From Archangiaceae bacterium (GTDB taxonomy: Bacteria; Myxococcota; Myxococcia; Myxococcales; Myxococcaceae): a stretch of DNA of 64,000 bases. The notes under the pieces are model-generated. The model was given only the letters and a program-made list of their open reading frames with translations. It did not search any database and had not been told where the DNA came from. Shown here in pieces: positions 42,537 through 50,535 of this stretch (the stretch's first letter is position 1; every line of letters starts with the position of its first letter). Location: contig JADJNS010000041.1 of assembly GCA_016714225.1 (NCBI GenBank), positions 1 to 64,000 of the forward strand, read 5' to 3'. The position numbers and the translations under genes were made by a program.

Positions 42537-45500
42537 TCACGAGCGGCCGGCCGGGCCGTAGACCTGGGCGATGCGCTCGGGCACCGCGGCCCCCTGGGCC
42601 CGCAGCCAGCTGAGGCCCTCGGCGCGCTGGGTGGGCTGCCCCGAGCGCTCACCGAGCCTCACCCGGGTGACCGCGGCGTAGAGGCCCATCTGCTGGTCGG
42701 CGAAGCCCCGCATGGCGCGCTCGAGCTTCTCGAGCGCCGCAGCCCGCTCGAGCTCGCACTCGGCCTCGAGCGCGTCGGCGAAGGCCGAGCCCAGCACCGT
42801 CTTCTCGCGCCGCAGCCGCTCGGCGCAGCGCCGGGCCTCGGCGAAGTCGCCGGCCGCCACCGCGCAGCGGCCCAGCAGGTGGTTGGCCTCGACCCGCAGA
42901 AACTGCACGCGCAGCAGCTGGGCGCGCGAGAGCCGGGGCCAGTCGTCGCGCATGCGGCGCAGCGCCGACCCCGGGTCGCCGCGGTAGAGGTCGACCGCCA
43001 CCGACGACACCAGCGCGTAGTAGTGCTGGGCGAGGTAGCCGCGGGTCGGCCACTGCTCCATCGCCAGCGCGGCGTGGCGCTGCGCCTCGTCGGGGCGGTC
43101 GGCCAGCAGCCAGGCGATCGACAGGTGGCTGGTGCGCAGGCCGGTCGAGGCGAAGCGGTCGCCCCGGCGCACGCTGTCGTCGAGCCACTCGGGCAGCAGG
43201 GCGCACAGGGTCTTCAGCTGGCCCAGGTAGAAGAGAGAAGAGAGCCAGAACAGGCGGGTGGTGGTGAGCTCCCACGACACGCCCAGGCCCTTCTTCGAGA
43301 GCAGCTCGTGCGCCCGCTGGGCGGCCAGCAGCGCGTCGGCCCAGCGGTTGCCCTGAAAGTGAATCACCCCTTCGATCGACGTCACCGTGCCCAACAGGTT
43401 GGTCTCATCGAGCCGCTCGGCGATGCGCTGCGCCTCGAGGTGCAGCGCGCGGGCCCGCACCAGCGCCGAGACTCCGGCGGTCGAGCGAAGCGCAGCCTCC
43501 ATCGCGAGGGCGCGCGCGATGCGGCGCGGCTCTCCCAGGTTCAGCGCCTGCAAGAGGTTCTGGGTCTGCAGCTGCGCGCCCGAGATCACGTCGACCATCG
43601 ACAGCCCCTGCGCCGCGGCCCAGGTGGCGTCGACCTTGAGCAGCTCGGCCGCCGGCAGCTCGGCCTGCTCGCGCTCGCGGTAGTCGAGGCCGCGCAGTCT
43701 GAGGCGCAGGCGCCAGGCGAGCAGCGACAACACCGCGCGCGCCGGAGTGGTGGGCAGCTCGACGTCGACGGTGCGCAGCACCTCGCGCACCGTCTCGACG
43801 CCCCGGGCCAGGTGCCCGCTGCGCAGCAGCTGATCGGCGGCGCGGCGCTTGAGCTCGAGCGCGGCCACCGGGTCGGCCAGCTCGGCGGCCTGTAGAAACC
43901 GCTCGGCCGCTTCGGGGCCACGGCCGGCGTGGGTGAGCGCCAGGCCCAGCGCTTCGAGCAGGGGCAGGCGGCGCTCGGCCGGCGGCGGGTCGAGCTTCAG
44001 CGCCTCTTCGTACAGCGTCACCGCGCGGTCGAAGGCCAGGCGCTGCACCGCCTGGGCCGCAGCCGCCAGCGCGTACCCGGCGGCGCGGCCCAGGTCTCCG
44101 GTCTGGGCCCAGTGCCACAAGAGCGCCTCGGGGTCGGCGCCCTTCGAGGCCTCGAGCGAGACCGCGAGCCGCCGGTGCAGCGCGACGGCCAGGTCGGGCT
44201 CGAGCCGGTCGCGCAGCGCGCTGCGCACCCGATCGTGAAACGGGGTCACCGTGTCGAGCGCGCGCACGCCGGTCGAGCGCACCAGGTGCGCCACCCGCAG
44301 CGCGCCCACCTGCCGGGCGAGCAGCGAGAAGTCGAGCTCGGCGGCGCGCGCCACCACCTCTTGCGAGAGGCTGCCGTTCGAGAGCGCTACCAGCTCGAGA
44401 ATGCGCTGCGCGTCGCGGTCGAGCCGGCGGCTGCGCAGCCACAGCACCTCGTCGAGGGTGAGCTGGGCCGGCCCCCCGCGGCTGCTGGCGTAGCGGGCCA
44501 GGGCGTCGATGAACAGGGGCTGCCCCGAGGCCTCGGCCGACAGCTGGGCCGCCGAGGTGGCGGGCAGGCCCTGCTGGCTCAGCAGCTCGGCCGCCAGCTG
44601 CTCGCCTTCTTCCGGCGAGAGGCGCCCGAGCTCGAGCCGGTCGAGCGGGCAGCCCAGCCGCTCGAGGTGGCGGCCCAGCTCGGGCTCGGCCGGCTCGCGG
44701 GCCTGGCGGAGCAGGGCGAGCCAGAGAATGCGCGGAGCCTCGGTGCCGCCCAGCACCGTCTCGAGCAGCTCCCAGGTGTCGCGGTCGGCCCACTGCAGAT
44801 CATCGAGCACGAACACCAGCGGCCGCCGCTCGGCGACCCGGCGCAACAGCTCGCGCACCGCGCGGAACAGCTGGGCCCTCAAGGCCACCGGGTCGCTCTG
44901 GCCCTGGGCCCGCCGCGGCAGCTCGGCCAGCGCCGGCACCCGGGCCAGCGCGGGGAACAGCTCGGGCAACAGCTCGGCGTGGTGCGGCAGCAGCGCCTGC
45001 AGCTCGCGCCGGGGCACCGAGAGCAGGAGCTCGGAGAGCACGTCGATGGCCCCATCGAAGCCTTTGTAGGGCGCCGACTCGCGCTGGTAGCAGGCGCCTT
45101 CGAGCACCCACGCGTCGGGGTGCTCGCGCTTCAGCGTGCGGGTGAAGTGGCGCACCAGGGTGGTCTTGCCCAGACCCGACTCACCTTCGAGGCAGCAGAA
45201 GGTGCCGGTGCCCGAGCGCAGGCGAGCGAAGCGCTGCTGCAAGGCGGCCAGCGGCGCGGCCCGGCCGACGAACAGCGGCGCGTGCGACGTCGAGAGCGAG
45301 CGCTGGGGGTCGCTGCCGCCGTCGCCCCGGCCGAGGTGCCGCAGCACCGCTGGCCCATCGGGCCGCTGGTTGGGGTCGGTCGCGAGCAGCGCGTCGGTGA
45401 GCGCGGCCAGCTGCGGGTCGGCCTGGGGGGCGCAGTCGAGCACCCGCGGCGCCGCGCTGAGCTGCTTCTCGGCGAGCACCTGCGAGACGCTGCCGAAGAA

Positions 45501-46199
45501 CGGCAGGCGGCCGGTGAGCGCCTCGAACAACAGCACCCCCACCGCGTACCAGTCGGAGGCGGTGGTGGTGCGGCGCGCCGCGGCCTGCTCGGGGGCCATG
45601 TACGCGGGCGTGCCGACCACGTGCCCGGGGGGCTCGAGCTGCCGCGGGTCGTGCGCGTCGGTGGCCAGCCCGTAGTCGAGAATCACCACCCGCCCGCTCG
45701 TGGTGGCGAGCACGTTGTTGGGCTTGATGTCGCGGTGCACCTTGCCGGCGGCGTGGAGCGCCCACAGGCCCGCGGCGAGCTGGCCGACGGCGTCGCGCAG
45801 GCGGCCCTCGTCGACCAGCGCGCCCGAGGCAGCTCCGGCGGCCGGCAGCGGGGGCAGGGTGTCTTGCAGCGAGAGCTCCAAGGTCGGGGCGCCGGCGGCG
45901 CGGCTGGTGCCGGCGCGCACGTGCTCGAGAAACGAGCTCCCGTTGACCAGCTCCATGGTGAAGAACCACTGGCCGTTCTGGGCCACCAGCTCGCCCAGGC
46001 TCACCAGGTTGGGGTGGCTCAGGTTCTGGAAGTCGCGAAACTCGGACTTGAAGCGCACCAGCGCGTCGGCCGAGGCGAAGCGCAGCATCTTCACCGCCAC
46101 CCGCCCGTGCGATTCGCGGTCGAGCGCTTCGAAGACCATGCCCATCGCGCCCTCACCGAGCACGCGGACGAGCTCGTATCGACCCCCCAGAAGCTGCAT
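42537..46199 (-). CDS. Ser/Thr kinase fused to AAA-type ATPase and TPR-like region
   Basis: A 1220-residue protein from ATG 46199. The kinase domain is complete: glycine loop GEGAMG (15-20), catalytic lysine in VAVK (K37), HRD at 155-157 (VHRDIKPNN) and a DYG (175-177) in place of DFG. An AAA/MalT-type ATPase follows with Walker A GESGLGKTT (339-347) and Walker B LVFVLDDLQWAD (461-472). The C-terminal 700 residues are helical repeats of TPR type. This domain order is shared by kinase-linked STAND proteins and suggests a signal-gated ATPase switch. It shares a 160-bp divergent region with the ICMT-like gene. Confidence 0.85.
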   Translation of the reverse strand: MQLLGGRYELVRVLGEGAMGMVFEALDRESHGRVAVKMLRFASADALVRFKSEFRDFQNLSHPNLVSLGELVAQNGQWFFTMELVNGSSFLEHVRAGTSRAAGAPTLELSLQDTLPPLPAAGAASGALVDEGRLRDAVGQLAAGLWALHAAGKVHRDIKPNNVLATTSGRVVILDYGLATDAHDPRQLEPPGHVVGTPAYMAPEQAAARRTTTASDWYAVGVLLFEALTGRLPFFGSVSQVLAEKQLSAAPRVLDCAPQADPQLAALTDALLATDPNQRPDGPAVLRHLGRGDGGSDPQRSLSTSHAPLFVGRAAPLAALQQRFARLRSGTGTFCCLEGESGLGKTTLVRHFTRTLKREHPDAWVLEGACYQRESAPYKGFDGAIDVLSELLLSVPRRELQALLPHHAELLPELFPALARVPALAELPRRAQGQSDPVALRAQLFRAVRELLRRVAERRPLVFVLDDLQWADRDTWELLETVLGGTEAPRILWLALLRQAREPAEPELGRHLERLGCPLDRLELGRLSPEEGEQLAAELLSQQGLPATSAAQLSAEASGQPLFIDALARYASSRGGPAQLTLDEVLWLRSRRLDRDAQRILELVALSNGSLSQEVVARAAELDFSLLARQVGALRVAHLVRSTGVRALDTVTPFHDRVRSALRDRLEPDLAVALHRRLAVSLEASKGADPEALLWHWAQTGDLGRAAGYALAAAAQAVQRLAFDRAVTLYEEALKLDPPPAERRLPLLEALGLALTHAGRGPEAAERFLQAAELADPVAALELKRRAADQLLRSGHLARGVETVREVLRTVDVELPTTPARAVLSLLAWRLRLRLRGLDYREREQAELPAAELLKVDATWAAAQGLSMVDVISGAQLQTQNLLQALNLGEPRRIARALAMEAALRSTAGVSALVRARALHLEAQRIAERLDETNLLGTVTSIEGVIHFQGNRWADALLAAQRAHELLSKKGLGVSWELTTTRLFWLSSLFYLGQLKTLCALLPEWLDDSVRRGDRFASTGLRTSHLSIAWLLADRPDEAQRHAALAMEQWPTRGYLAQHYYALVSSVAVDLYRGDPGSALRRMRDDWPRLSRAQLLRVQFLRVEANHLLGRCAVAAGDFAEARRCAERLRREKTVLGSAFADALEAECELERAAALEKLERAMRGFADQQMGLYAAVTRVRLGERSGQPTQRAEGLSWLRAQGAAVPERIAQVYGPAGRS

Positions 46200-46264
46200 C
46201 GCGCGCGCGATGATCCCCGGTGCGCGAGCTGCCTTTCCACCTCAAAGCGCACCTTCGTGGGTTT

Positions 46265-46284
46265 TGGTTACTCGCCGGTAACCA
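46265..46284. promoter_or_regulatory. Palindrome in the divergent kinase/ICMT gap
   Basis: TGGTTAC (46265-46271) and GTAACCA (46278-46284) form a 7-bp perfect inverted repeat with a 6-bp spacer. The site is about 65 bp upstream of the kinase start (46199) and 75 bp from the ICMT-like start (46359), a position for an operator acting on both promoters. A related GGGTAACGG lies at 46,311-46,319. Confidence 0.45.
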
Positions 46285-46358
46285 CGGCACGCGAAGCGCG
46301 GGTCACTGCCGGGTAACGGGCGCGGCGGGCCAGGAATCTCGCGGATATGTGAGCCCTC

Positions 46359-46997
46359 GTGACCAGACTGCTCGCCACAGTCGTCCCCGCTCTGGTCATC
46401 GTGGCGCCGGTGGCGCTGCGCCCCGAGCGGCTCTGGCACCCGGCACCGTGGCTGCTGCTCGCCACGCTGATGGCGGTCGCCGGGTCGCAGCCGCCGCCGC
46501 CTCGGGGGCTGTGGAGAGACGCCACCGACCGCCGCTCGGCCCTGTGGATTCTGCTCGCCAGCGCCGCCACCAACCTCGCCGCGGTGATCGACTTCACCGC
46601 CCGCGCGCGCCTGTCTCCGCCCCCGCTGTCGCTGCAGGTCGCGGCCGGCGCCGCGCTGGTCGCCGCCGGCCTCGGCCTGCGCCTGTGGGCGATTCGCGCG
46701 CTGGGCCGGCGCTTCACCGCGCTGGTCCGCCCGCCCGACGGCGAGCTCGTCGAGCGGGGCCCCTACGCGCGGCTGCGCCACCCTTCGTACACCGCGGTGC
46801 TGCTCGGTCAGGCCGGGGTGTGCCTGATGATGGGCAGCGCGCTGGGCGCGGCGGTGGGGCTGTTGCTGCTGCTGCCCGCCTACGTCTACCGGGTGCAGCT
46901 CGAAGAGGCGGTGCTGCTCGAGGCGCTGGGGCAGCGCTACCGCGACTACCGCCACCACACCCTCGGGCTGCTGCCGTTCGCGGGCGGGCTCTCGTGA
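46359..46997 (+). CDS. Isoprenylcysteine carboxyl methyltransferase-like membrane protein
   Basis: A 212-residue protein from GTG 46359 with about five or six hydrophobic segments. Near the C-terminus, GELVERGPYARLRHPSYTAVL and later YRDYRHHT match the ICMT/PEMT motif (GPYxxxRHPxY). This family methylates lipids, proteins or small molecules within the membrane using SAM. Bacterial members often have unknown targets. The stop overlaps the start of the PilZ gene (GTGA), so both are co-translated. Confidence 0.75.
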   Translation: MTRLLATVVPALVIVAPVALRPERLWHPAPWLLLATLMAVAGSQPPPPRGLWRDATDRRSALWILLASAATNLAAVIDFTARARLSPPPLSLQVAAGAALVAAGLGLRLWAIRALGRRFTALVRPPDGELVERGPYARLRHPSYTAVLLGQAGVCLMMGSALGAAVGLLLLLPAYVYRVQLEEAVLLEALGQRYRDYRHHTLGLLPFAGGLS

Positions 46998-49264
46998 GCG
47001 CCCACCTGCGCCGCCGGCCGCTGCGCATCGCGGTCGCGCTCGCCGCCGCCGAGCTCGCGCCGTGGCTCGAGCGGCTCGAGGCGCTGGGCCACCAGGCGCG
47101 GGGCTGCGCGCCCGACGCGGTGCCCGACGGCGAGCACGACGTGCTGGTGGGCCGCCTCGACCCGAAGCTGCGCGCGCTCAAGCACCGGCTGAAGGTGCCG
47201 GCGCTGATTCACCTGGGCACGCTGTCGCCCGAGCTGCTCGAGGCCTGGGTCGACGAGGCGCGGCTCACCGCCGCAGAAGACCTCGAGCAGGTGGTGGCGT
47301 GCCTCGACCAGCTGGCGTCTCCCGAGCGCCGGCAGCAGCGCTTCATTCCCGCGCCCGAGCTGCAGGTGCGGGTGGGCCCCGAGGGGGCGTCATTCGCCGT
47401 GCACGACATCTCGGACGACGGCGTCGCCTTTCGGGTGCCGTTCGGCGCGAGCCTCGACGCCTTCACCCGCGACGCGCTGCTCAAGGCCCTGACCCTCGAG
47501 CGGGGGCGCGCGGTGCACCGGCTGCCGGTCGCGCAGGTGAAGAACCTCTCGGCGCACGCCGATGGGTACCGGGTGGGGTGCCAGCTGTTGCCGCAGGCCG
47601 AGCCCGGCGCGCGCCGCTGCCGGGTCGACGTGCAGGGCCTGGTCGCGCTGCTGCTGCGCAAAGGCGTCGCCCGCCACATCAGCGTGCGTCAGCTCGACGC
47701 GCCCTACCAGCGCTGCGCCGCGGCGCTGACCACGGTGCGCTTCGAGAAGGGCACGCTCTGCTTGTCCGCCAGCGACCGGCGCTTCGCCGTGCACGACGTG
47801 GTGGAGTGCCAGTTCGACACCGCCGGCGCCACCTACGCCTTCTACAGCGTGGTGCTCGAGAACCAGCCGCTCACGCTCACCCTGCCGCGCACCCTCACCC
47901 AGACCACCCGGCGCGCCGCGGTGCGGCTGGGCACGTACCAGCCGCTCGAGCTCAAGCTCAGGCACCCGCTCACCGGGCAGCCGCTCACCCTGCCGGTGCG
48001 CGACCTCTCGGGCCGCGGCCTGGGCTTCGACTTCGACCCGCGCGAGTGCTGCTTCCCGCCGGGGCTCAAGCTCGAAGGCGTCGACCTCGAGCTCGACGGC
48101 GAGCAGGTCTCGGTCTCGGCCGAGGTGCGCACGGTGCGGCCCGAGGGCCCGGGCCAGAGCCGCTGCGGAGCGCGCTTCTTCGGGCTCCTGCCCGCCGCGC
48201 AGGCGCAGCTGGGCAGCTGGTGCGTGCGGCTCGAGCTGCACGGCCGCCCCTCGCGCGGCCCGACCGGCTTCCCCGCGCTGTGGCAGTTCTTCTGCGACAC
48301 GCGGCTGATCGACCCGCCCACCGCGCAGGCGCTGCGCCCCGCGCTGACCGAGATCTCGCACACCTTCGAGCAGCTGTCGGCCGAGAGCTCGCGCATCGCG
48401 CAGCACGCCACGGTGAGCGATGGCGACGGCATCGTGGCCCACGTCGAAGCGGTGCTGCGCTTCCGGCACACCTGGTTCATTCAGCACCTCGCCGCGCGGC
48501 GCAGCGCGGCGTCGCTGGCGCTGCTGCTCAACCGGGCGTTCGCCGAGTTCGTCGAGCAGCGCCCGGGCATTCGCTTCGCGCGGCTGACGTACTTCGCGCG
48601 CAACCGCTGGCCGGCGCGCATTCTGGGGCGGTTCGCCCGGCGCATCGAAGCCGACGACTTCTCGGTGCTGCAGCCGCGGCACATCTTCACCGTGCCCAGC
48701 AGCTTCGCCGCCGCCCCTGAAGGCGCCGAGCTCGAGGTGCGCGAGGCCGAGGCCGACGCGCTGTCGTGGGTCGAGCGCTTCTTCACCCGCGTCGAGCCGT
48801 GCCTGCTGTGGCAGGCCAACGACCTGAGCGCCCGGCACCTCACCCTGAGCGAGGTGAACGCGGCCTACCGCGAGGCGGGGCTGTCGCGCTCGCGGGTGGT
48901 GCTGGTGGCGCACCGCCGCGGCGAGCGGGTCGGGGTGGCGCTGGCCGAGCTGTCGTCGCTGGGCGTCAACCTGCGCGAAGACTTCAGCGGCCTGAGGCTG
49001 TGGCCCGAGCCCTCGCTGCCGGCCGACGAGCAGGCCGCGGTGATGGCGGCGCTGCTCACCGCGGGCGCTGCCCTGTACCGCTCGCACGAGCGCGCGGCGG
49101 TGAAGCTGTTCGCCGAGCCCGCGCAGCGGGCGGCGCTCGAGGCCCTGGGGCTCGCGCCCCCCGTCGAGGTGCGGGAGTGGACGTTTCGGCGCGAGGCGGT
49201 GCCGGCGTTCGTCGACTACACCACCCAGCTGCTGGCGCGCCTGGGCCACGAGCCAGAGCCCTGA
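46994..49264 (+). CDS. Two-PilZ-domain protein with N- and C-terminal extensions
   Basis: A 756-residue protein from GTG 46994, overlapping the ICMT-like stop. Residues about 8-110 resemble a degenerate receiver domain. PilZ-1 has R112-x3-R116 and D138-x-S-x2-G143; PilZ-2 has R307-x3-R311 and D337-x-S-x2-G342. Both sets are complete c-di-GMP-binding motifs, so it should bind two ligands or dimerise on one. Residues about 430-750 form a folded region of unknown type, with an acyltransferase-like feel in the last 150 residues (inferred). Likely cytoplasmic, linking c-di-GMP to an effector action, possibly together with the coupled membrane methyltransferase. Confidence 0.8.
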   Translation: MSAHLRRRPLRIAVALAAAELAPWLERLEALGHQARGCAPDAVPDGEHDVLVGRLDPKLRALKHRLKVPALIHLGTLSPELLEAWVDEARLTAAEDLEQVVACLDQLASPERRQQRFIPAPELQVRVGPEGASFAVHDISDDGVAFRVPFGASLDAFTRDALLKALTLERGRAVHRLPVAQVKNLSAHADGYRVGCQLLPQAEPGARRCRVDVQGLVALLLRKGVARHISVRQLDAPYQRCAAALTTVRFEKGTLCLSASDRRFAVHDVVECQFDTAGATYAFYSVVLENQPLTLTLPRTLTQTTRRAAVRLGTYQPLELKLRHPLTGQPLTLPVRDLSGRGLGFDFDPRECCFPPGLKLEGVDLELDGEQVSVSAEVRTVRPEGPGQSRCGARFFGLLPAAQAQLGSWCVRLELHGRPSRGPTGFPALWQFFCDTRLIDPPTAQALRPALTEISHTFEQLSAESSRIAQHATVSDGDGIVAHVEAVLRFRHTWFIQHLAARRSAASLALLLNRAFAEFVEQRPGIRFARLTYFARNRWPARILGRFARRIEADDFSVLQPRHIFTVPSSFAAAPEGAELEVREAEADALSWVERFFTRVEPCLLWQANDLSARHLTLSEVNAAYREAGLSRSRVVLVAHRRGERVGVALAELSSLGVNLREDFSGLRLWPEPSLPADEQAAVMAALLTAGAALYRSHERAAVKLFAEPAQRAALEALGLAPPVEVREWTFRREAVPAFVDYTTQLLARLGHEPEP

Positions 49265-49276
49265 AGAGGCGAACCG

Positions 49277-50416
49277 CTACGCCGGGTTCGGGGTGAGCAG
49301 GTACTTCTTGCCGGTGGTCGCGACCGCGTACCTCGCGATCGACTCGGGAGAGAGCGCCTCGGTCAGCGAGACCGTTGCGGCGTAGCGGCTCGCGAAGGTG
49401 GTCTTGAGGCCGCGCACCACCCGCTCGCGCATCGCCTTGGCGGTCGCCCCGCCGAGCTTCTGCAGGTACGAGGTGACGAGCCAGCCGCCGACGCTCCAGG
49501 CCAGCCCGAAGCTGCGCGAGAGCTCGGTGGGGCCGCGGTCGAGGTTGCCGTAGATGTAGACCTGCTTGTGGGTGCTCGAGCCGTAGCGGCTGTACTGGGT
49601 CTGCTTCGCCGAGGCCGCCGCCTCCATCGCGGTGAGCAGCTGGTTGGCCAGCTTGCCGCCGCCGACCGCGTCGAAGGCGAGGGTGGCCCCGGTCTCGGCC
49701 ACCCGGGCGATCAGCTCTTTCATGAAGCCCGGCGCCTCGGAGCTCACCACGTGCTTCGCGCCGAGGCCCCGCAGCAAGTCGATCTGCTCGGGCTTGCGCA
49801 CCACGTTCACCAGCTCGACCTTCTCTTCGGCGCACAGCTTCACCAGCATCTGCCCCAGGTTCGAGGCCGCGGCGGTGTGCACCAGCGCGGTGTGCTGCTC
49901 GCGCCGCATCGTCTCGAGCATGGTGAGCGCGGTGAGCGGGTTGACGAAGGCCGACGCGCCCTCGGCGGCGGTCACGTCGTCGGGCAGGGCGAGGCACTGC
50001 TCGAGCGCGACGGTGCGCAGCTGCGAGAACATGGCGCCGCCCAGCATCGCCACCTTCTTGCCGAGCAGCGCCTGCGCGGCGGGGCTCTGGCCCGCCTCGA
50101 CCACCGTGCCCGCGCCCTCGTTGCCCACCGGCATCGGCACCCCGAAGCGGCTGGTCATGCCCCGCAGGTTGGCCTCGGGCACCCGGGCGGTGAGCACCGG
50201 CTCTCGCGCGCTGCCCGAGGCCACCGCGCCTCCGAGGTCGGCGCCGGCCAGCATCAGCCACAGGTCCGAGGGGTTGATCGGCGCGGCCTCGACGCGCACC
50301 AGCACCTCGTTCGGGCCGGGTGCCGGCGCCTCGACCTGCGCGAGCGACAGGGTCAGCTCGCCGCTGCTCTGAACCGTGGAGTGCAGCTGCAGGCCGATGC
50401 GGGTGGGTGCGCTCAT
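49277..50416 (-). CDS. Zinc-type alcohol dehydrogenase/quinone oxidoreductase-like protein
   Basis: A 379-residue protein from ATG 50416. The GroES-like domain has VEAAPINPSDLWLMLAG and PVGNEGAGTVVEAG; the Rossmann part has ALVHTAAASNLGQMLVKL and FDAVGGGKLANQLL. These match the medium-chain dehydrogenase/reductase superfamily, closest to zinc-free quinone oxidoreductase-like members, since no zinc ligand set is seen. The usual NAD(P) glycine motif is changed (HTAAASNLGQ). Substrate unknown. It lies divergent to the hybrid kinase. Confidence 0.8.
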   Translation of the reverse strand: MSAPTRIGLQLHSTVQSSGELTLSLAQVEAPAPGPNEVLVRVEAAPINPSDLWLMLAGADLGGAVASGSAREPVLTARVPEANLRGMTSRFGVPMPVGNEGAGTVVEAGQSPAAQALLGKKVAMLGGAMFSQLRTVALEQCLALPDDVTAAEGASAFVNPLTALTMLETMRREQHTALVHTAAASNLGQMLVKLCAEEKVELVNVVRKPEQIDLLRGLGAKHVVSSEAPGFMKELIARVAETGATLAFDAVGGGKLANQLLTAMEAAASAKQTQYSRYGSSTHKQVYIYGNLDRGPTELSRSFGLAWSVGGWLVTSYLQKLGGATAKAMRERVVRGLKTTFASRYAATVSLTEALSPESIARYAVATTGKKYLLTPNPA

Positions 50417-50535
50417 GCGCCGCGGCTTACCAGCTCGCGCGCACCGACCCGAATGTTACCGGGTGGTAGCAGGGCCGCGGCCGCTTGAGCGCCTCGTCAC
50501 CGTGACCTAGCAAGAGCCTGCGCCCGCACAAAAAA

